Below, one piece after another: positions 9,087 through 18,609 of a stretch of 64,000 bases of DNA. The DNA is from Chitinophagaceae bacterium (lineage in GTDB: Bacteria > Bacteroidota > Bacteroidia > Chitinophagales > Chitinophagaceae), in the NCBI GenBank assembly GCA_027486835.1, contig JAIXOJ010000185.1, forward strand, positions 1 through 64,000, in the 5' to 3' direction. The notes under the pieces were generated by a model. The model saw nothing but the letters and a program-made list of their open reading frames with translations, did not search any database and was not told where the DNA came from. Each line of letters opens with the position of its first letter. The first letter of the stretch is position 1. The position numbers and the translations under genes were made by a program.

Positions 9087-10478
9087 ATGAACGATACTTT
9101 ATTTCCAGAAATGCCATCTATGGATGGTGTAAGGAGCCAACTGGTTTGGAAAACCCGTGGTGATAAATTCATCTGGGGTATTGTATTGGTATTGGCATTG
9201 ATTTCTGTATTGGTGGTTTATAGCTCAACTGGTTCCCTTGCTTATAAAATGTATAAAGGGAATAACGAAATTTATCTGTTCAAGCAATTGGCATTTATGC
9301 TGGTTGGGCTGGTAATCATTTATTTTCTGCACCGAGTAAACTACACCATCTACAGTAAAATTGCTTGGATGTTGTTTATGCTTGCCATACCCTTATTGAT
9401 TTACACGTACTTTTTTGGGGCTAAAATAAACGATGGTAGTCGATGGATTCGATTGCCGATTATCAACATGACCATGCAAACGAGCGACTTTGCAAGGTTG
9501 GCCTTGTTCATGTATATGTCCAGATTGCTGAGTAGAAAGCAAGAAGTAATCAAAGATTTCAAGACTGGTTTTTTGCCCATCATTATTCCAGTTGCCATCA
9601 TTTGTTTACTCATTGCGCCAGCAAACCTTTCTACAGCATTGCTTACTGGTGCTACTTCGTTGCTTCTAATGTTTATAGGCAGAGTGAGCATCAAGCATAT
9701 TATGATGTCCATTTTAGTTGCGGCCATTCCCGTGGCTCTACTAATTGGTGTAGCCATTTTTACGCACAATGCCAAAGCAGAAGAAGCCGATACCGATGAA
9801 CAACCTGTAAAAAAAGAAGGTCGCTTTGCAGGGATGGGGCGGGTAGGTACTTGGGTAAAGCGGATTCAAGACTATCGCTATGCAAAAAAAGACAGCATAC
9901 CCTATCAGGTACAGCAATCAAAAATTGCCATTGCCAATGGGGGAATTATCATAGGTCTTGGACCTGGGAATAGCCGTCAAAGAAATTTCCTGCCGCATTG
10001 CTATTCGGATTTTATATACGCCATAGTAATTGAAGAATATGGTCTATTGGGTGGTGCATTCATCATATTTATTTACCTCCTTTTCTTATTTAGAGGAATT
10101 CGCATTTTCCGTAGATGCCCATATGCTTTTGGTGCTTTTTTAGCCATGGGGCTCAGCTTTACGCTCATCATTCAGGCAATGGCGAATATGGCCGTAGCCG
10201 TTGATTTGGTACCCGTTACAGGGGTCACACTACCCTTGGTGAGTATGGGGGGAAGTTCCTTTTTATTTACCTGTGCTTCTATTGGCATTATACTAAGTGT
10301 GGCAAGAAATGTAGAAGTAATGGAAGGAAAAATTACGGAAACAGAACCCGAAGTTCCCAACACAGAACCAGAAGATGGAGAAGAGGATACCGAAACGGTT
10401 AATCCATTTGGGATGACCAACTACCTGAAGCCAAAGGCCAAAAAGCCAGCATTCACTGCTAAAAGCTTTGCATCTTAA
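9087..10478 (+). CDS. ftsW: SEDS peptidoglycan glycosyltransferase FtsW
   Basis: A 463-residue protein of the SEDS family with about ten membrane segments. It polymerises lipid II at the septum as the partner of FtsI. A cytoplasmic N-terminus leads into the first helix (FIWGIVLVLALISVLVVY). The DGSRWIRL segment, the IVIEEYGLLGG region and SMGGSSFLFT near residue 384 match the family. A large loop around residues 230-290 and an acidic C-terminal tail are extra to E. coli FtsW. The tail probably lies in the cytoplasm. Confidence 0.95.
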   Translation: MNDTLFPEMPSMDGVRSQLVWKTRGDKFIWGIVLVLALISVLVVYSSTGSLAYKMYKGNNEIYLFKQLAFMLVGLVIIYFLHRVNYTIYSKIAWMLFMLAIPLLIYTYFFGAKINDGSRWIRLPIINMTMQTSDFARLALFMYMSRLLSRKQEVIKDFKTGFLPIIIPVAIICLLIAPANLSTALLTGATSLLLMFIGRVSIKHIMMSILVAAIPVALLIGVAIFTHNAKAEEADTDEQPVKKEGRFAGMGRVGTWVKRIQDYRYAKKDSIPYQVQQSKIAIANGGIIIGLGPGNSRQRNFLPHCYSDFIYAIVIEEYGLLGGAFIIFIYLLFLFRGIRIFRRCPYAFGAFLAMGLSFTLIIQAMANMAVAVDLVPVTGVTLPLVSMGGSSFLFTCASIGIILSVARNVEVMEGKITETEPEVPNTEPEDGEEDTETVNPFGMTNYLKPKAKKPAFTAKSFAS

Positions 10479-10532
10479 TTCAACCCTTTTTATATCAACA
10501 TAAATATTTCAACCTAACCCTTTATAATAGCA

Positions 10533-11675
10533 ATGATAAAAGTAGCTCAGTCACCTATCGCAACTGCAACCACGCCAAATATTGGCGATGGGTTGGCTTT
10601 GCGTATTGTGATAGCGGGCGGCGGTACTGGGGGGCATATTTTCCCAGCTATTGCTATAGCTAATGCTTTGAAGAAAATAGATGACAGGATTGAGATATTA
10701 TTCATCGGAGCTATTGGGAAAATGGAAATGGAAAAAGTACCCCAAGCTGGCTACCGAATTATTGGACTACCCATTGCTGGTTTTAATAGGAGTTCTTTAC
10801 TAAAAAATATTTCATTACCCTTTAAAATCATCAAAAGCTTTTTAGCTGTTAGGCGTATTTTCAATCAATTCCATCCTGATAAAGTAATTGGTGTGGGTGG
10901 CTATTCCACATTTCCAGTGTTGAAAATGGCGCAACGATTACACTTACCAACCTATATACACGAGAGCAATGCCCTTGCTGGCAAGAGTAATGTGCTACTA
11001 GGGAAAAAAGCTACTACCGTATTTGTTGCAAGAACAGGTATGGAAAAGTATTTTCCTGCTAATAAGTTGATTGTTTCTGGCAATCCAGTACGGACAACCA
11101 TAGCCCAAAGTACAGTTACCGAAACGGAAGGAAAAAGCTTCTTTGGACTTAGGCCTGCAGTCACCACCCTGTTGGTGGTTGGAGGTAGTTTAGGTGCAAG
11201 GGGTATAAACGAGGTTATCCTCCTTTTACTTCCACGGCTTCTCCAAAAAGGTATACAAATCATTTGGCAGACAGGAAAAGTGGACGCACAAAAATATCAG
11301 GCTGCTACCGTACCAAATAAAGTGTGGGTGGGCGATTTTATTACTGAAATGGATAAGGCATATGCCGCAGCAGATTTGATTATCAGCCGCGCGGGTGCAA
11401 TGGCAATAGCCGAATTGTGTGTGGTGGGTAAACCCATCATCTTGGTTCCTTACCCCCATGCTGCCGAAGATCATCAAACTGCAAATGCTATGGATTTAGT
11501 GAAGGCTAATGCGGCTGTTTTAATTCCAGAGGCAGACTTGGCTAAAAAACTCTTTGCCTCCATTGAGGCATTATTGAGCAATCCTAAAGAAATGGAGGTC
11601 ATGAAAGCCCAGCTCAACCAATTAGCCATTAAGGATGCTGACGACATCATTGCTCAAGAAATTTTAAAGAATTAA
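10533..11675 (+). CDS. murG: UDP-GlcNAc:lipid I N-acetylglucosaminyltransferase MurG
   Basis: A 380-residue GT-B glycosyltransferase that converts lipid I to lipid II at the inner face of the membrane. The N-terminal glycine-rich motif GGGTGGHIFPA lies at residues 29-39. IGVGGYSTFP, HESNALAGKSN, GGSLGARGIN and SRAGAMAIAEL follow in family order, with the UDP-GlcNAc-binding Glu/Asp region near the end. About 20 residues precede the first beta strand, so a later start cannot be ruled out, although no better in-frame start is evident. Confidence 0.96.
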   Translation: MIKVAQSPIATATTPNIGDGLALRIVIAGGGTGGHIFPAIAIANALKKIDDRIEILFIGAIGKMEMEKVPQAGYRIIGLPIAGFNRSSLLKNISLPFKIIKSFLAVRRIFNQFHPDKVIGVGGYSTFPVLKMAQRLHLPTYIHESNALAGKSNVLLGKKATTVFVARTGMEKYFPANKLIVSGNPVRTTIAQSTVTETEGKSFFGLRPAVTTLLVVGGSLGARGINEVILLLLPRLLQKGIQIIWQTGKVDAQKYQAATVPNKVWVGDFITEMDKAYAAADLIISRAGAMAIAELCVVGKPIILVPYPHAAEDHQTANAMDLVKANAAVLIPEADLAKKLFASIEALLSNPKEMEVMKAQLNQLAIKDADDIIAQEILKN

Positions 11676-11696
11676 AAAAAATAGATACCCCTCGAA

Positions 11697-13118
11697 ATGG
11701 AAATACATCACCAACATACTAGTATCAACGCCTCCCCTGCTTCCCACAAGCATGAAGTGGGTGAAGCAGCCCCTGCTGTTTACTTTATTGGTATTGGTGG
11801 CATTGGGATGAGTGCGCTGGCTAGGTATTTTCATGCTCAAGGGTATCAAGTAAGTGGATATGATAAAGTATCAACCCCCCTCACCCAACATTTGGAGCAA
11901 ACGGGTATGGCTATCCACTACGAAGAAAATATTGAATTAATACCCAAGCAGGTTTCAATGGTGGTATATACACCAGCCATTCCTGCCCAACATGCCGAAT
12001 TGGTGTACTATAAACAGCATGACTATAAGGTATTAAAGAGAAGCGACGTATTGCAATGGATAACAGAACATGCATTCAACGTGTGTATTGCCGGTACGCA
12101 TGGCAAAACAACGGTAACCACTTTAACTGCCCATATCTTGAGGCATAGCGGTTATGGATGTAATGCTTTTCTTGGTGGAATTGCTAGTAATTATGGCACT
12201 AATTTTTGGAGCCATTCTAATAATGTTGTAGTAGTTGAGGCTGACGAATACGACCGAAGTTTCCTCAAGCTGAAGCCCGATGTTGCTGTAATTACTTATA
12301 TGGATGCAGACCATCTAGACATTTACGGCACGGAAAAAGAATTGCAAAAGGCGTTTGTTGAATTTGCTGGGAAAATAAAACCCAAAGGATTGCTGATTAG
12401 CAAAAAAGGCTTGAATCAACAACATAGCTTCCTCGTAGATCATCAGCAGACTTATAGTTTTAATGATACCGCTGCCAATGTGTATGCAGCCGATATTAAG
12501 GTGGAAAATGGGACTTATCGTTACGATGTGCATTACCACGAAGAAACGATTACAGATGTAGTATTACCCATTGGGGGGCTTCACAATATTGAAAATTCAG
12601 TGGCGGCCATTGCAGTAGCCAAACATTTGGGCATTAGTAACGAAGCCATTAAAGCAGCTATTGCCGATTTTAAAGGCGTAAAAAGGAGGTTTGAGTACAT
12701 TATTAAATCAACCGAGCAAGTGCTAATTGATGACTATGCCCACCATCCTGAAGAACTGAAAGCCCTCATTACTGGGATAAGGAGTTTATATCCCAATGAG
12801 AAATTGACCCTTGCTTTCCAACCCCATTTGTATAGCAGAACGAAAGATTTGGCTGCTGATTTTGCTACCAGTCTTAGCATGGCAGATGCGGTTGTTCTAT
12901 TACCCATTTATCCTGCTAGGGAATTGCCCATAGAAGGGGTAACGAGTACTATGCTGATAGAAAATATGACCATTGAAGAAAAGCAGGTACTAGAAAAATC
13001 TGCATTTCTAGATTGGGTTGCTCAAGAAAAACCTTCCTTGCTAGTGATGGCAGGGGCTGGAGATATTGACACCTTAATACCTACTGTAAAAGAGATTTTA
13101 TTAACGAATAACCACTAG
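11697..13118 (+). CDS. murC: UDP-N-acetylmuramate:L-alanine ligase MurC
   Basis: A 473-residue Mur ligase that starts stem-peptide synthesis by adding L-alanine to UDP-MurNAc. The N-terminal domain contains FIGIGGIGMSALA, the ATP loop GTHGKTTVTTL begins near residue 133, and DADHLDIYG and DDYAHHPEELKA are conserved family motifs. Synteny between murG and ftsQ is the standard order. In many bacteria murB or ddl follows; here both are absent and ftsQ comes next. Confidence 0.96.
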   Translation: MEIHHQHTSINASPASHKHEVGEAAPAVYFIGIGGIGMSALARYFHAQGYQVSGYDKVSTPLTQHLEQTGMAIHYEENIELIPKQVSMVVYTPAIPAQHAELVYYKQHDYKVLKRSDVLQWITEHAFNVCIAGTHGKTTVTTLTAHILRHSGYGCNAFLGGIASNYGTNFWSHSNNVVVVEADEYDRSFLKLKPDVAVITYMDADHLDIYGTEKELQKAFVEFAGKIKPKGLLISKKGLNQQHSFLVDHQQTYSFNDTAANVYAADIKVENGTYRYDVHYHEETITDVVLPIGGLHNIENSVAAIAVAKHLGISNEAIKAAIADFKGVKRRFEYIIKSTEQVLIDDYAHHPEELKALITGIRSLYPNEKLTLAFQPHLYSRTKDLAADFATSLSMADAVVLLPIYPARELPIEGVTSTMLIENMTIEEKQVLEKSAFLDWVAQEKPSLLVMAGAGDIDTLIPTVKEILLTNNH

Positions 13119-13153
13119 ATTATTTTTTACCCTTTCAACTAAATTATTGCACA

Positions 13154-14209
13154 GTGAACTTTAAAAGAGAAACAATACAACTTGGCTGGATACTCTCCGG
13201 AGTACTATGCGTGGTATTGTTTACTGCTGCCATGCAATTAAAGGGAGACAAACTATGCAAGGGCATTAAAGTGTCTATTGATGGCATAGGGGGATTGATG
13301 TTGGTGGATGAAAATAAAATAATAGAAATCATTGGTGGTAGGGAGGCGATGGAGCATCGGCATATTGTTGATATTGATACCCGTGTACTGGAAGCAGAAA
13401 TAGAAAAATCGCCTTGGGTTAAAAAGGCCGATTTGTTTTTTGACAACAAACAACAACTGTGTATCAACATATCCGAAAGGCAACCTGTAGCCCGTGTTTT
13501 TACCTTAAACGGAGGTTCGTTTTACGTGGATAGTGGAGCGGTGCGCTTGCCTCCTAGCAGCAGAATTTCTTTGAGGGTAGCCACGTTTACCAATTTCCCG
13601 AGCGAAAGGGATGGACTATCTACACCAGACAGTTTGTTGCTGCGGAATGTGGTTAAGATCGGACAGTTTTTGCAATCAGATAGCTTTTGGAATGCGCAGA
13701 TTGGGCAGGTGTACATTACCCCACAGGCCACTTTTGAATTGATTCCAACTATTGGCAATCATACCATCATATTGGGTGATGCCACGGACATTGAAGAAAA
13801 GTTTGCTCGCCTGTATGTTTTTTATAAACAGGCGTGGTTGCAGTCGGGCATTAATAAGTACAGCAAACTGGATATTCAATACAAAAACCAGGTGGTGGCG
13901 GTAAAATCTGGAATAGTGAGTGCCGTAGCAGACACGGCCAAGGCAAGGGCAGCCATCAATGCACTGATGAATGGAACGATTGTGGTATCGGAAGACTCCA
14001 CAGATTTTGTAGCAATTGGGGGCGGAGACACCTTGATCGCCAAGCCAATAATACCAACTAGGTTAGGGGCTAAAAAGGCGATTAAAAAAAATAAATCAAA
14101 AAAAATAACCCCCTTGAATAATAAAGTGCCAAAAAAACCGTTATTAATAGTGAGGAAATCAAAACCACCACTTAAAAAGGCCAAAAAGGCGGAGAAAAAG
14201 CCGGTTTGA
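13154..14209 (+). CDS. ftsQ: Cell division protein FtsQ
   Basis: A 351-residue bitopic protein starting at a GTG. One membrane segment lies at about residues 10-27, followed by a POTRA-like region (about 38-108, ending in ISERQPVARVF) and a beta-rich FtsQ domain. The last ~55 residues are extremely lysine-rich (KKAIKKNKSKK and further K/P repeats), an unusual tail exposed in the periplasm if the topology is standard. FtsQ links FtsL/FtsB to the early divisome. The call rests on synteny, topology and the POTRA-like segment. Confidence 0.85.
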   Translation: MNFKRETIQLGWILSGVLCVVLFTAAMQLKGDKLCKGIKVSIDGIGGLMLVDENKIIEIIGGREAMEHRHIVDIDTRVLEAEIEKSPWVKKADLFFDNKQQLCINISERQPVARVFTLNGGSFYVDSGAVRLPPSSRISLRVATFTNFPSERDGLSTPDSLLLRNVVKIGQFLQSDSFWNAQIGQVYITPQATFELIPTIGNHTIILGDATDIEEKFARLYVFYKQAWLQSGINKYSKLDIQYKNQVVAVKSGIVSAVADTAKARAAINALMNGTIVVSEDSTDFVAIGGGDTLIAKPIIPTRLGAKKAIKKNKSKKITPLNNKVPKKPLLIVRKSKPPLKKAKKAEKKPV

Positions 14210-14284
14210 TTGATTTAAGGTTGGGAAGGCATTTGAAATTGTACAAAATTATTTTTATCTGGTTTTAGAAATTAATGAGAGTTT

Positions 14285-15682
14285 ATGAATAGCAACGAAG
14301 CACCAATTATTGTAGGTTTAGACATTGGCACTACCAAAATAGCGGTTATTGCTGGGCGTAAAAATGAATTTGGGAAGTTAGAAGTATTAGGCTTTGGACG
14401 CGCTAACAGTAGTGGCGTGCAACATGGTCAAGTATTGAATATAGACCATGCTATTTCGGCCATCTCTAATGCGCTAAAAAATTGCGCCTTGAGCAATCCT
14501 GAATTAGAGGTGAATGAAGTGTATGTAGGTATTGCGGGACACCACATTAAAAGTTTGCCCGCTCGTGGCGATTTAGTTCGTCATGATGCTGAAAATGAAA
14601 TTCAGCGTTCAGAAATTGATCAATTAATCAATAACCAGCGTAAGATGTACATCCCCGCTGGCGATGAGATTATTGAAGTAATTCCTCAGGATTATCAGGT
14701 GGATAATAACCAAAACATTAAGGATCCTGTAGGGTACAATGGCGTGAAAGTGGGTGCTAATTTCCACATTATCACCGGCGATAGAAATGCTATAAGAAAC
14801 ATTCGTCGTGCTGTAAACAAAAGTGGTTTAAACACCAAAGACTTGGTGTTGCAGCCCTTGGCTAGTGCCAGTGCAGTAATGTCTGATGTTGATTTGGAAG
14901 CGGGTGTGGCCATACTAGACATTGGTGGAGGTACCAGCGACCTAGCCATTTTTCAAGATGGTATATTAAAGCATACCGCAGTGATTCCTTTTGGGGGTGA
15001 AAACATCACCGAAGACATTCGTAAAGGCTTAGGTGTACTTAAAAATCAGGCCGAGGCTTTGAAGGTTCAGTTTGGTAGCACCCTTACAAGTGCAGCCAAT
15101 GCCAATGCCTTCATCACTATCCCTGGTTTAAAAGGCATGCCTTCTAAGCAAATTAGTGTTAAGAATCTTGCTGAAATTATTCAGGCAAGAATGGAAGAAA
15201 TCTTAGATTTTGTTTCTTTCCACTTAAAGCAAAACGGTCTAGAGCCTAATGCATTGAATGGTGGATTAATCATTACTGGTGGTGGTTCTCAGTTGAAACA
15301 TTTGGTACAATTGGCCGAGTTTAAAACTGGTTTGAACGCTCGCATTGGTTATCCTAACGAACACTTGGTTACCAACCACATACCTGAGCTTAAAATGCCC
15401 ATGTATGCCACTTGTATAGGTCTTATTCTAAAAGGATATAACGACCACGAGAATTTACAAAAGAAAGTAGAGGAAATTACCCCTGCCAAAGTGGAACAAA
15501 CACCAAAGCCGCAAATGGTGAAGCCAGCCGACGCTGCTCCTATTGCTAAGGATCCAGAGGCCAAGGTGGTAAATGAACCAAAACCAAAATCTGCTGGTGT
15601 AGATAGACCTAAGTTTTGGGATAAATTCAAGGACAATATCATCGATCTTTTTAAAGAGGAAGAAGATAAAGTCATCAAATAA
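14285..15682 (+). CDS. ftsA: Cell division protein FtsA
   Basis: A 465-residue actin-like ATPase. The phosphate-1 motif GLDIGTTKIAVIAG lies at residues 11-24, phosphate-2 LDIGGGTSDLAIF near 212, and the adenosine motif GGLIITGGGSQL near 322. The SHS2/1C subdomain sits between the first two. A Pro/Lys linker is followed by FWDKFKDNIIDLFKEEE, an amphipathic C-terminal helix of the kind that anchors FtsA to the membrane. FtsA tethers FtsZ filaments. It is followed by a strong hairpin, so it may end a transcript. Confidence 0.96.
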   Translation: MNSNEAPIIVGLDIGTTKIAVIAGRKNEFGKLEVLGFGRANSSGVQHGQVLNIDHAISAISNALKNCALSNPELEVNEVYVGIAGHHIKSLPARGDLVRHDAENEIQRSEIDQLINNQRKMYIPAGDEIIEVIPQDYQVDNNQNIKDPVGYNGVKVGANFHIITGDRNAIRNIRRAVNKSGLNTKDLVLQPLASASAVMSDVDLEAGVAILDIGGGTSDLAIFQDGILKHTAVIPFGGENITEDIRKGLGVLKNQAEALKVQFGSTLTSAANANAFITIPGLKGMPSKQISVKNLAEIIQARMEEILDFVSFHLKQNGLEPNALNGGLIITGGGSQLKHLVQLAEFKTGLNARIGYPNEHLVTNHIPELKMPMYATCIGLILKGYNDHENLQKKVEEITPAKVEQTPKPQMVKPADAAPIAKDPEAKVVNEPKPKSAGVDRPKFWDKFKDNIIDLFKEEEDKVIK

Positions 15683-15692
15683 GTTGTTTATT

Positions 15693-15732
15693 AAAGGTTC
15701 TTTGGTTATTTCTTTTTAACCAAAGAACTTTT
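15693..15732 (+). terminator. Hairpin between ftsA and ftsZ
   Basis: Perfect 12-bp arms, gttctttggtta (15697-15708) and taaccaaagaac (15717-15728), extend through further A:T pairs and are followed by TTTT. It looks like an intrinsic terminator or attenuator 14 bases after the ftsA stop, and implies a separate promoter for ftsZ in the ~190 bases that follow. Confidence 0.75.
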
Positions 15733-15926
15733 GTAATATCATTGTAATTATTTTTGTTAACCCTTAAAATGCTGAACCCACCCATTCAGCATCCCCCCCT
15801 TTAAAGCATACCCGTATAATCCGTAATTAAAAAAGAGTTTAAAAAATAAAGATGGAGTTGTTGCGATTAGGTAAATAGCTAAACCTTCTCTTTATCATTC
15901 GTTCACATTTAATCCCCCCCTCAGCT

Positions 15927-17813
15927 ATGATTCATTTTGATTTACCTAAACAAAAATCATCTATCATCAAAGTAATTGGTGTAGGCGGCGGCGGAAGCAA
16001 TGCTGTTAATTTCATGTTTTCACAAGATGTGGAAGGTGTTGATTTCATTGTTTGCAATACCGATGCGAAAGCATTAGAACAAAGTCGTGTTCCCAATAAA
16101 ATTCAATTAGGCCCATACCTTACACAGGGTTTGGGTGCCGGTGCTAACCCCGAAGTGGGCAAAAAAGCAACCGAAGAAAGCCTTGAAGAAATAAAAAAAA
16201 TACTAGAAGTTAATACCAAAATGGCTTTCATCACCGTAGGCATGGGTGGTGGAACGGGTACTGGTGGCGCGCCTATTATTGCACAAGTGTGTAAAGACCT
16301 TGGCATACTAACGGTAGGTATTGTTACCACCCCCTTTGGCTTTGAAGGTCCTCGCCGTTTGGCAATGGCCGAAGAAGGTATTAACCAATTGAAACCACAT
16401 GTGGATACGCTGTTGGTAATTAGTAACGACAAACTACGTATGCAGTTTGGCAACTTAAAAATGCGGGAAGCATTTGGCAAAGCTGACAATGTGTTGGCTA
16501 CTGCTGCAAAATGTATTACCGACATTATCAATAGTCGTGGACACATTATTGTTGACTTTGCCGACGTGTGTACGGTAATGAGAAACGGTGGTGTAGCTAT
16601 ATTGGGCAAAGCCGAAGCAGAAGGTGAAGACAGGGCACAAGTGGCCATTGAAGCTGCTTTAACCTCTCCACTATTGAACGACAATGAAATTAAAGGGGCC
16701 AAATGGATTCTCATTAATATCAATTGCTCCGAAGGCGACCATGAAGCAACAATGGACGAAATTGAAACCATTAACAACTACTTGTCTATGCAAGCAGGAG
16801 AACATACCGACGTTATTGTGGGTATGGGCTACGACAACAGCTTAGACAAGAAGATTGGCATTACCCTTATAGCTACTGGGTTTGATGCACGCAACCCGTT
16901 TGCAAAAGAAGAGGCAGAGAAAAAACCAATTCACCAAGCGGAAAAAATAATGATGACGTTGAACGTGGGCGAAAATGGAAAATTGGGTACGGACGCTACA
17001 CCGCTCCCCACCAATTCCCATTCTTTTCAACAACCAACTTCGAGTATTCCAGATGAGCTTGCTCCGCGAATGAATGGTGGCTACCAACAAAATGTACAAA
17101 GCCCATTCCTTTCGGGCGATGGTGTTTCGCTGCCCAACATTCAAAGCAATACTTCCAACTTTGTGGACGATAAGCCGCTCATTTTTGAATTGTCAACAGA
17201 CATTAGCGATAAATCTGCTCCAGCAGAAATGAAAAAACCGGAAGCGCGCCAGGCTGTGGACGAAACGCTGAATTTCGTATTCAACGACAATACGCAACCA
17301 AAACCAACATCAATTTATTCAGCACCACCGTCTGCGTTTCCTCCGGTAAATAATATTAATACTCCTGCTTCTTCGTACATGAAAAACAGTTTTGATGCGG
17401 CCAAATCGGGCATTCCCGTGCAGCCTATCAACGTGAACGATGCGGCAAATTTTACACCCACCCCTCCCCCGCCACCACCACCTGCACCACCAACCTACCC
17501 TACGGATGCAACCCCCGCTGGAGGAATGATGAATACAGACGTTAGCTGGGAAGCGATGGAACACCGCAAAAAAGTGCAAGAGCGCATACAGTCTTTGCGC
17601 AACCTGAGCTTTAACCCAGCCAGCACCGATGCCAACGATTACAATGCTGTGCCTGCGTATATCCGTAAAAAAATCAACTTGATTGACAATGATTACAAGC
17701 CCAATGCGGCAGAAGATTATTACAGCAAGTTGCACGTAAACAAAGAAGAAAATAGCAACCGCGGCGAACTATCTACCATCAACCAATTTCTTGGTGGTAA
17801 AAAACCAGATTAG
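15927..17813 (+). CDS. ftsZ: Cell division GTPase FtsZ with long C-terminal extension
   Basis: A 628-residue tubulin homologue, much longer than the ~380 residues of E. coli FtsZ. The GTPase core has VGGGGSNAVNFM near the N-terminus and the tubulin signature GGGTGTGGAPI from about residue 109. After about residue 320 comes a ~250-residue low-complexity linker with a proline run (TPPPPPPPAPP). VPAYIRKKI at about 574-582 resembles the conserved FtsA-binding peptide, but a further ~45 residues follow it. It forms the Z ring. The 244-base gap from ftsA and a hairpin in it suggest its own promoter. Confidence 0.96.
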   Translation: MIHFDLPKQKSSIIKVIGVGGGGSNAVNFMFSQDVEGVDFIVCNTDAKALEQSRVPNKIQLGPYLTQGLGAGANPEVGKKATEESLEEIKKILEVNTKMAFITVGMGGGTGTGGAPIIAQVCKDLGILTVGIVTTPFGFEGPRRLAMAEEGINQLKPHVDTLLVISNDKLRMQFGNLKMREAFGKADNVLATAAKCITDIINSRGHIIVDFADVCTVMRNGGVAILGKAEAEGEDRAQVAIEAALTSPLLNDNEIKGAKWILININCSEGDHEATMDEIETINNYLSMQAGEHTDVIVGMGYDNSLDKKIGITLIATGFDARNPFAKEEAEKKPIHQAEKIMMTLNVGENGKLGTDATPLPTNSHSFQQPTSSIPDELAPRMNGGYQQNVQSPFLSGDGVSLPNIQSNTSNFVDDKPLIFELSTDISDKSAPAEMKKPEARQAVDETLNFVFNDNTQPKPTSIYSAPPSAFPPVNNINTPASSYMKNSFDAAKSGIPVQPINVNDAANFTPTPPPPPPPAPPTYPTDATPAGGMMNTDVSWEAMEHRKKVQERIQSLRNLSFNPASTDANDYNAVPAYIRKKINLIDNDYKPNAAEDYYSKLHVNKEENSNRGELSTINQFLGGKKPD

Positions 17814-17842
17814 TTTGGTTTAGCTGCTAGCTACATAAAAGG

Positions 17843-17882
17843 AAAAGGGTATTGAGTTATTATAACTTGATACCCTTTTTTT
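17843..17882 (+). terminator. Terminator after ftsZ
   Basis: aaaagggtat and atacccttttt arms close around an inner stem (gagtt / aactt), followed by a T run, 30 bases after the ftsZ stop. It ends the dcw cluster. Confidence 0.75.
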
Positions 17883-18018
17883 AATGGGGGAATTCCTGCT
17901 TAATTTGTTTAGGGTAGTATGCGGGTAAAGTTATTGATTTCCCAACCACCATTGTATGGAGTGATTCTCCTCCTTTATGGCATTCAAAACATGCAATAAT
18001 CTTTCTTGTGGTGTCGGT

Positions 18019-18609
18019 TTATCCATAAATCTTTATTAAATCCTTGGTAGCCGTTTGTAGCGCAAAATCACTTAGAAAGCCTTTTTCCACCAAGTCCACT
18101 TTACGCCCAAGTTCATTTTCAAGCAGGAATGTTATGTCCAGCAGGTCAAACATGGAGTATTGTTTTTCATTGTTTAAATCCACCATAATATCAACATCGC
18201 TATGTGAACCCTCGTCCCCTCTTGCAAAAGAACCAAACAACCAAGCACAAGCCACGCGGCCATCTTCATTAAAAACAGTGCTTATTGCACTAATCATACT
18301 GCTTTTGTTAGTTGTGGTTTTGGGGATATAAGCCACATTTTCTTCTGCCATTTGTAGTGCTTTCATATCACTATCCACTTCTACTACTTCAACAACAAAT
18401 TGGTCATTTAGCCTTGTAACCAATAAATCATTTTCGTGCACGTTAAAATATTTTGCTAGTTTAATTACTTGTTCCCTCGTAGGCTGTTGTTCATCGCATT
18501 CCATCTTACCAAGTAAACAAGGGTCAATGCCTAAAAAACTTGCAACACTTAGCAAAGGCAGTGCTTTGCCCTCTCGGAGTGTTCGAATGGTATTGCCAAA
18601 ACTGTTCAT
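18019..18609 (-). CDS. XRE-type HTH and minimal nucleotidyltransferase fusion protein
   Basis: About 196 residues. The first ~65 form an XRE/Cro-like helix-turn-helix (NTIRTLREGKALPLLSVASFLG followed by QVIKLAKYFNV). The C-terminal half is a minimal nucleotidyltransferase with the diagnostic GSFARGDEGSHSDVDIMVD near residues 125-143 (GS...DxD). MNT proteins often act as antitoxins that modify HEPN ribonucleases, but no HEPN gene is adjacent. The start at 18609 (MNSFGNT) fits the HTH boundary; an upstream ATG at 18642 would add 11 residues. Regulation of an unlinked partner is possible but unproven. Confidence 0.8.
   Translation of the reverse strand: MNSFGNTIRTLREGKALPLLSVASFLGIDPCLLGKMECDEQQPTREQVIKLAKYFNVHENDLLVTRLNDQFVVEVVEVDSDMKALQMAEENVAYIPKTTTNKSSMISAISTVFNEDGRVACAWLFGSFARGDEGSHSDVDIMVDLNNEKQYSMFDLLDITFLLENELGRKVDLVEKGFLSDFALQTATKDLIKIYG

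Noticed and set aside
15790-15920. C7 tracts before ftsZ as phase-variable switches
   Set aside because: They lie in the leader, not in a reading frame, and a slip would not change any protein. Only mentioned as a leader feature.
16103-16777. A 224-residue - strand ORF inside ftsZ
   Set aside because: Antisense shadow of the highly conserved FtsZ GTPase core; the + strand frame clearly explains the sequence.
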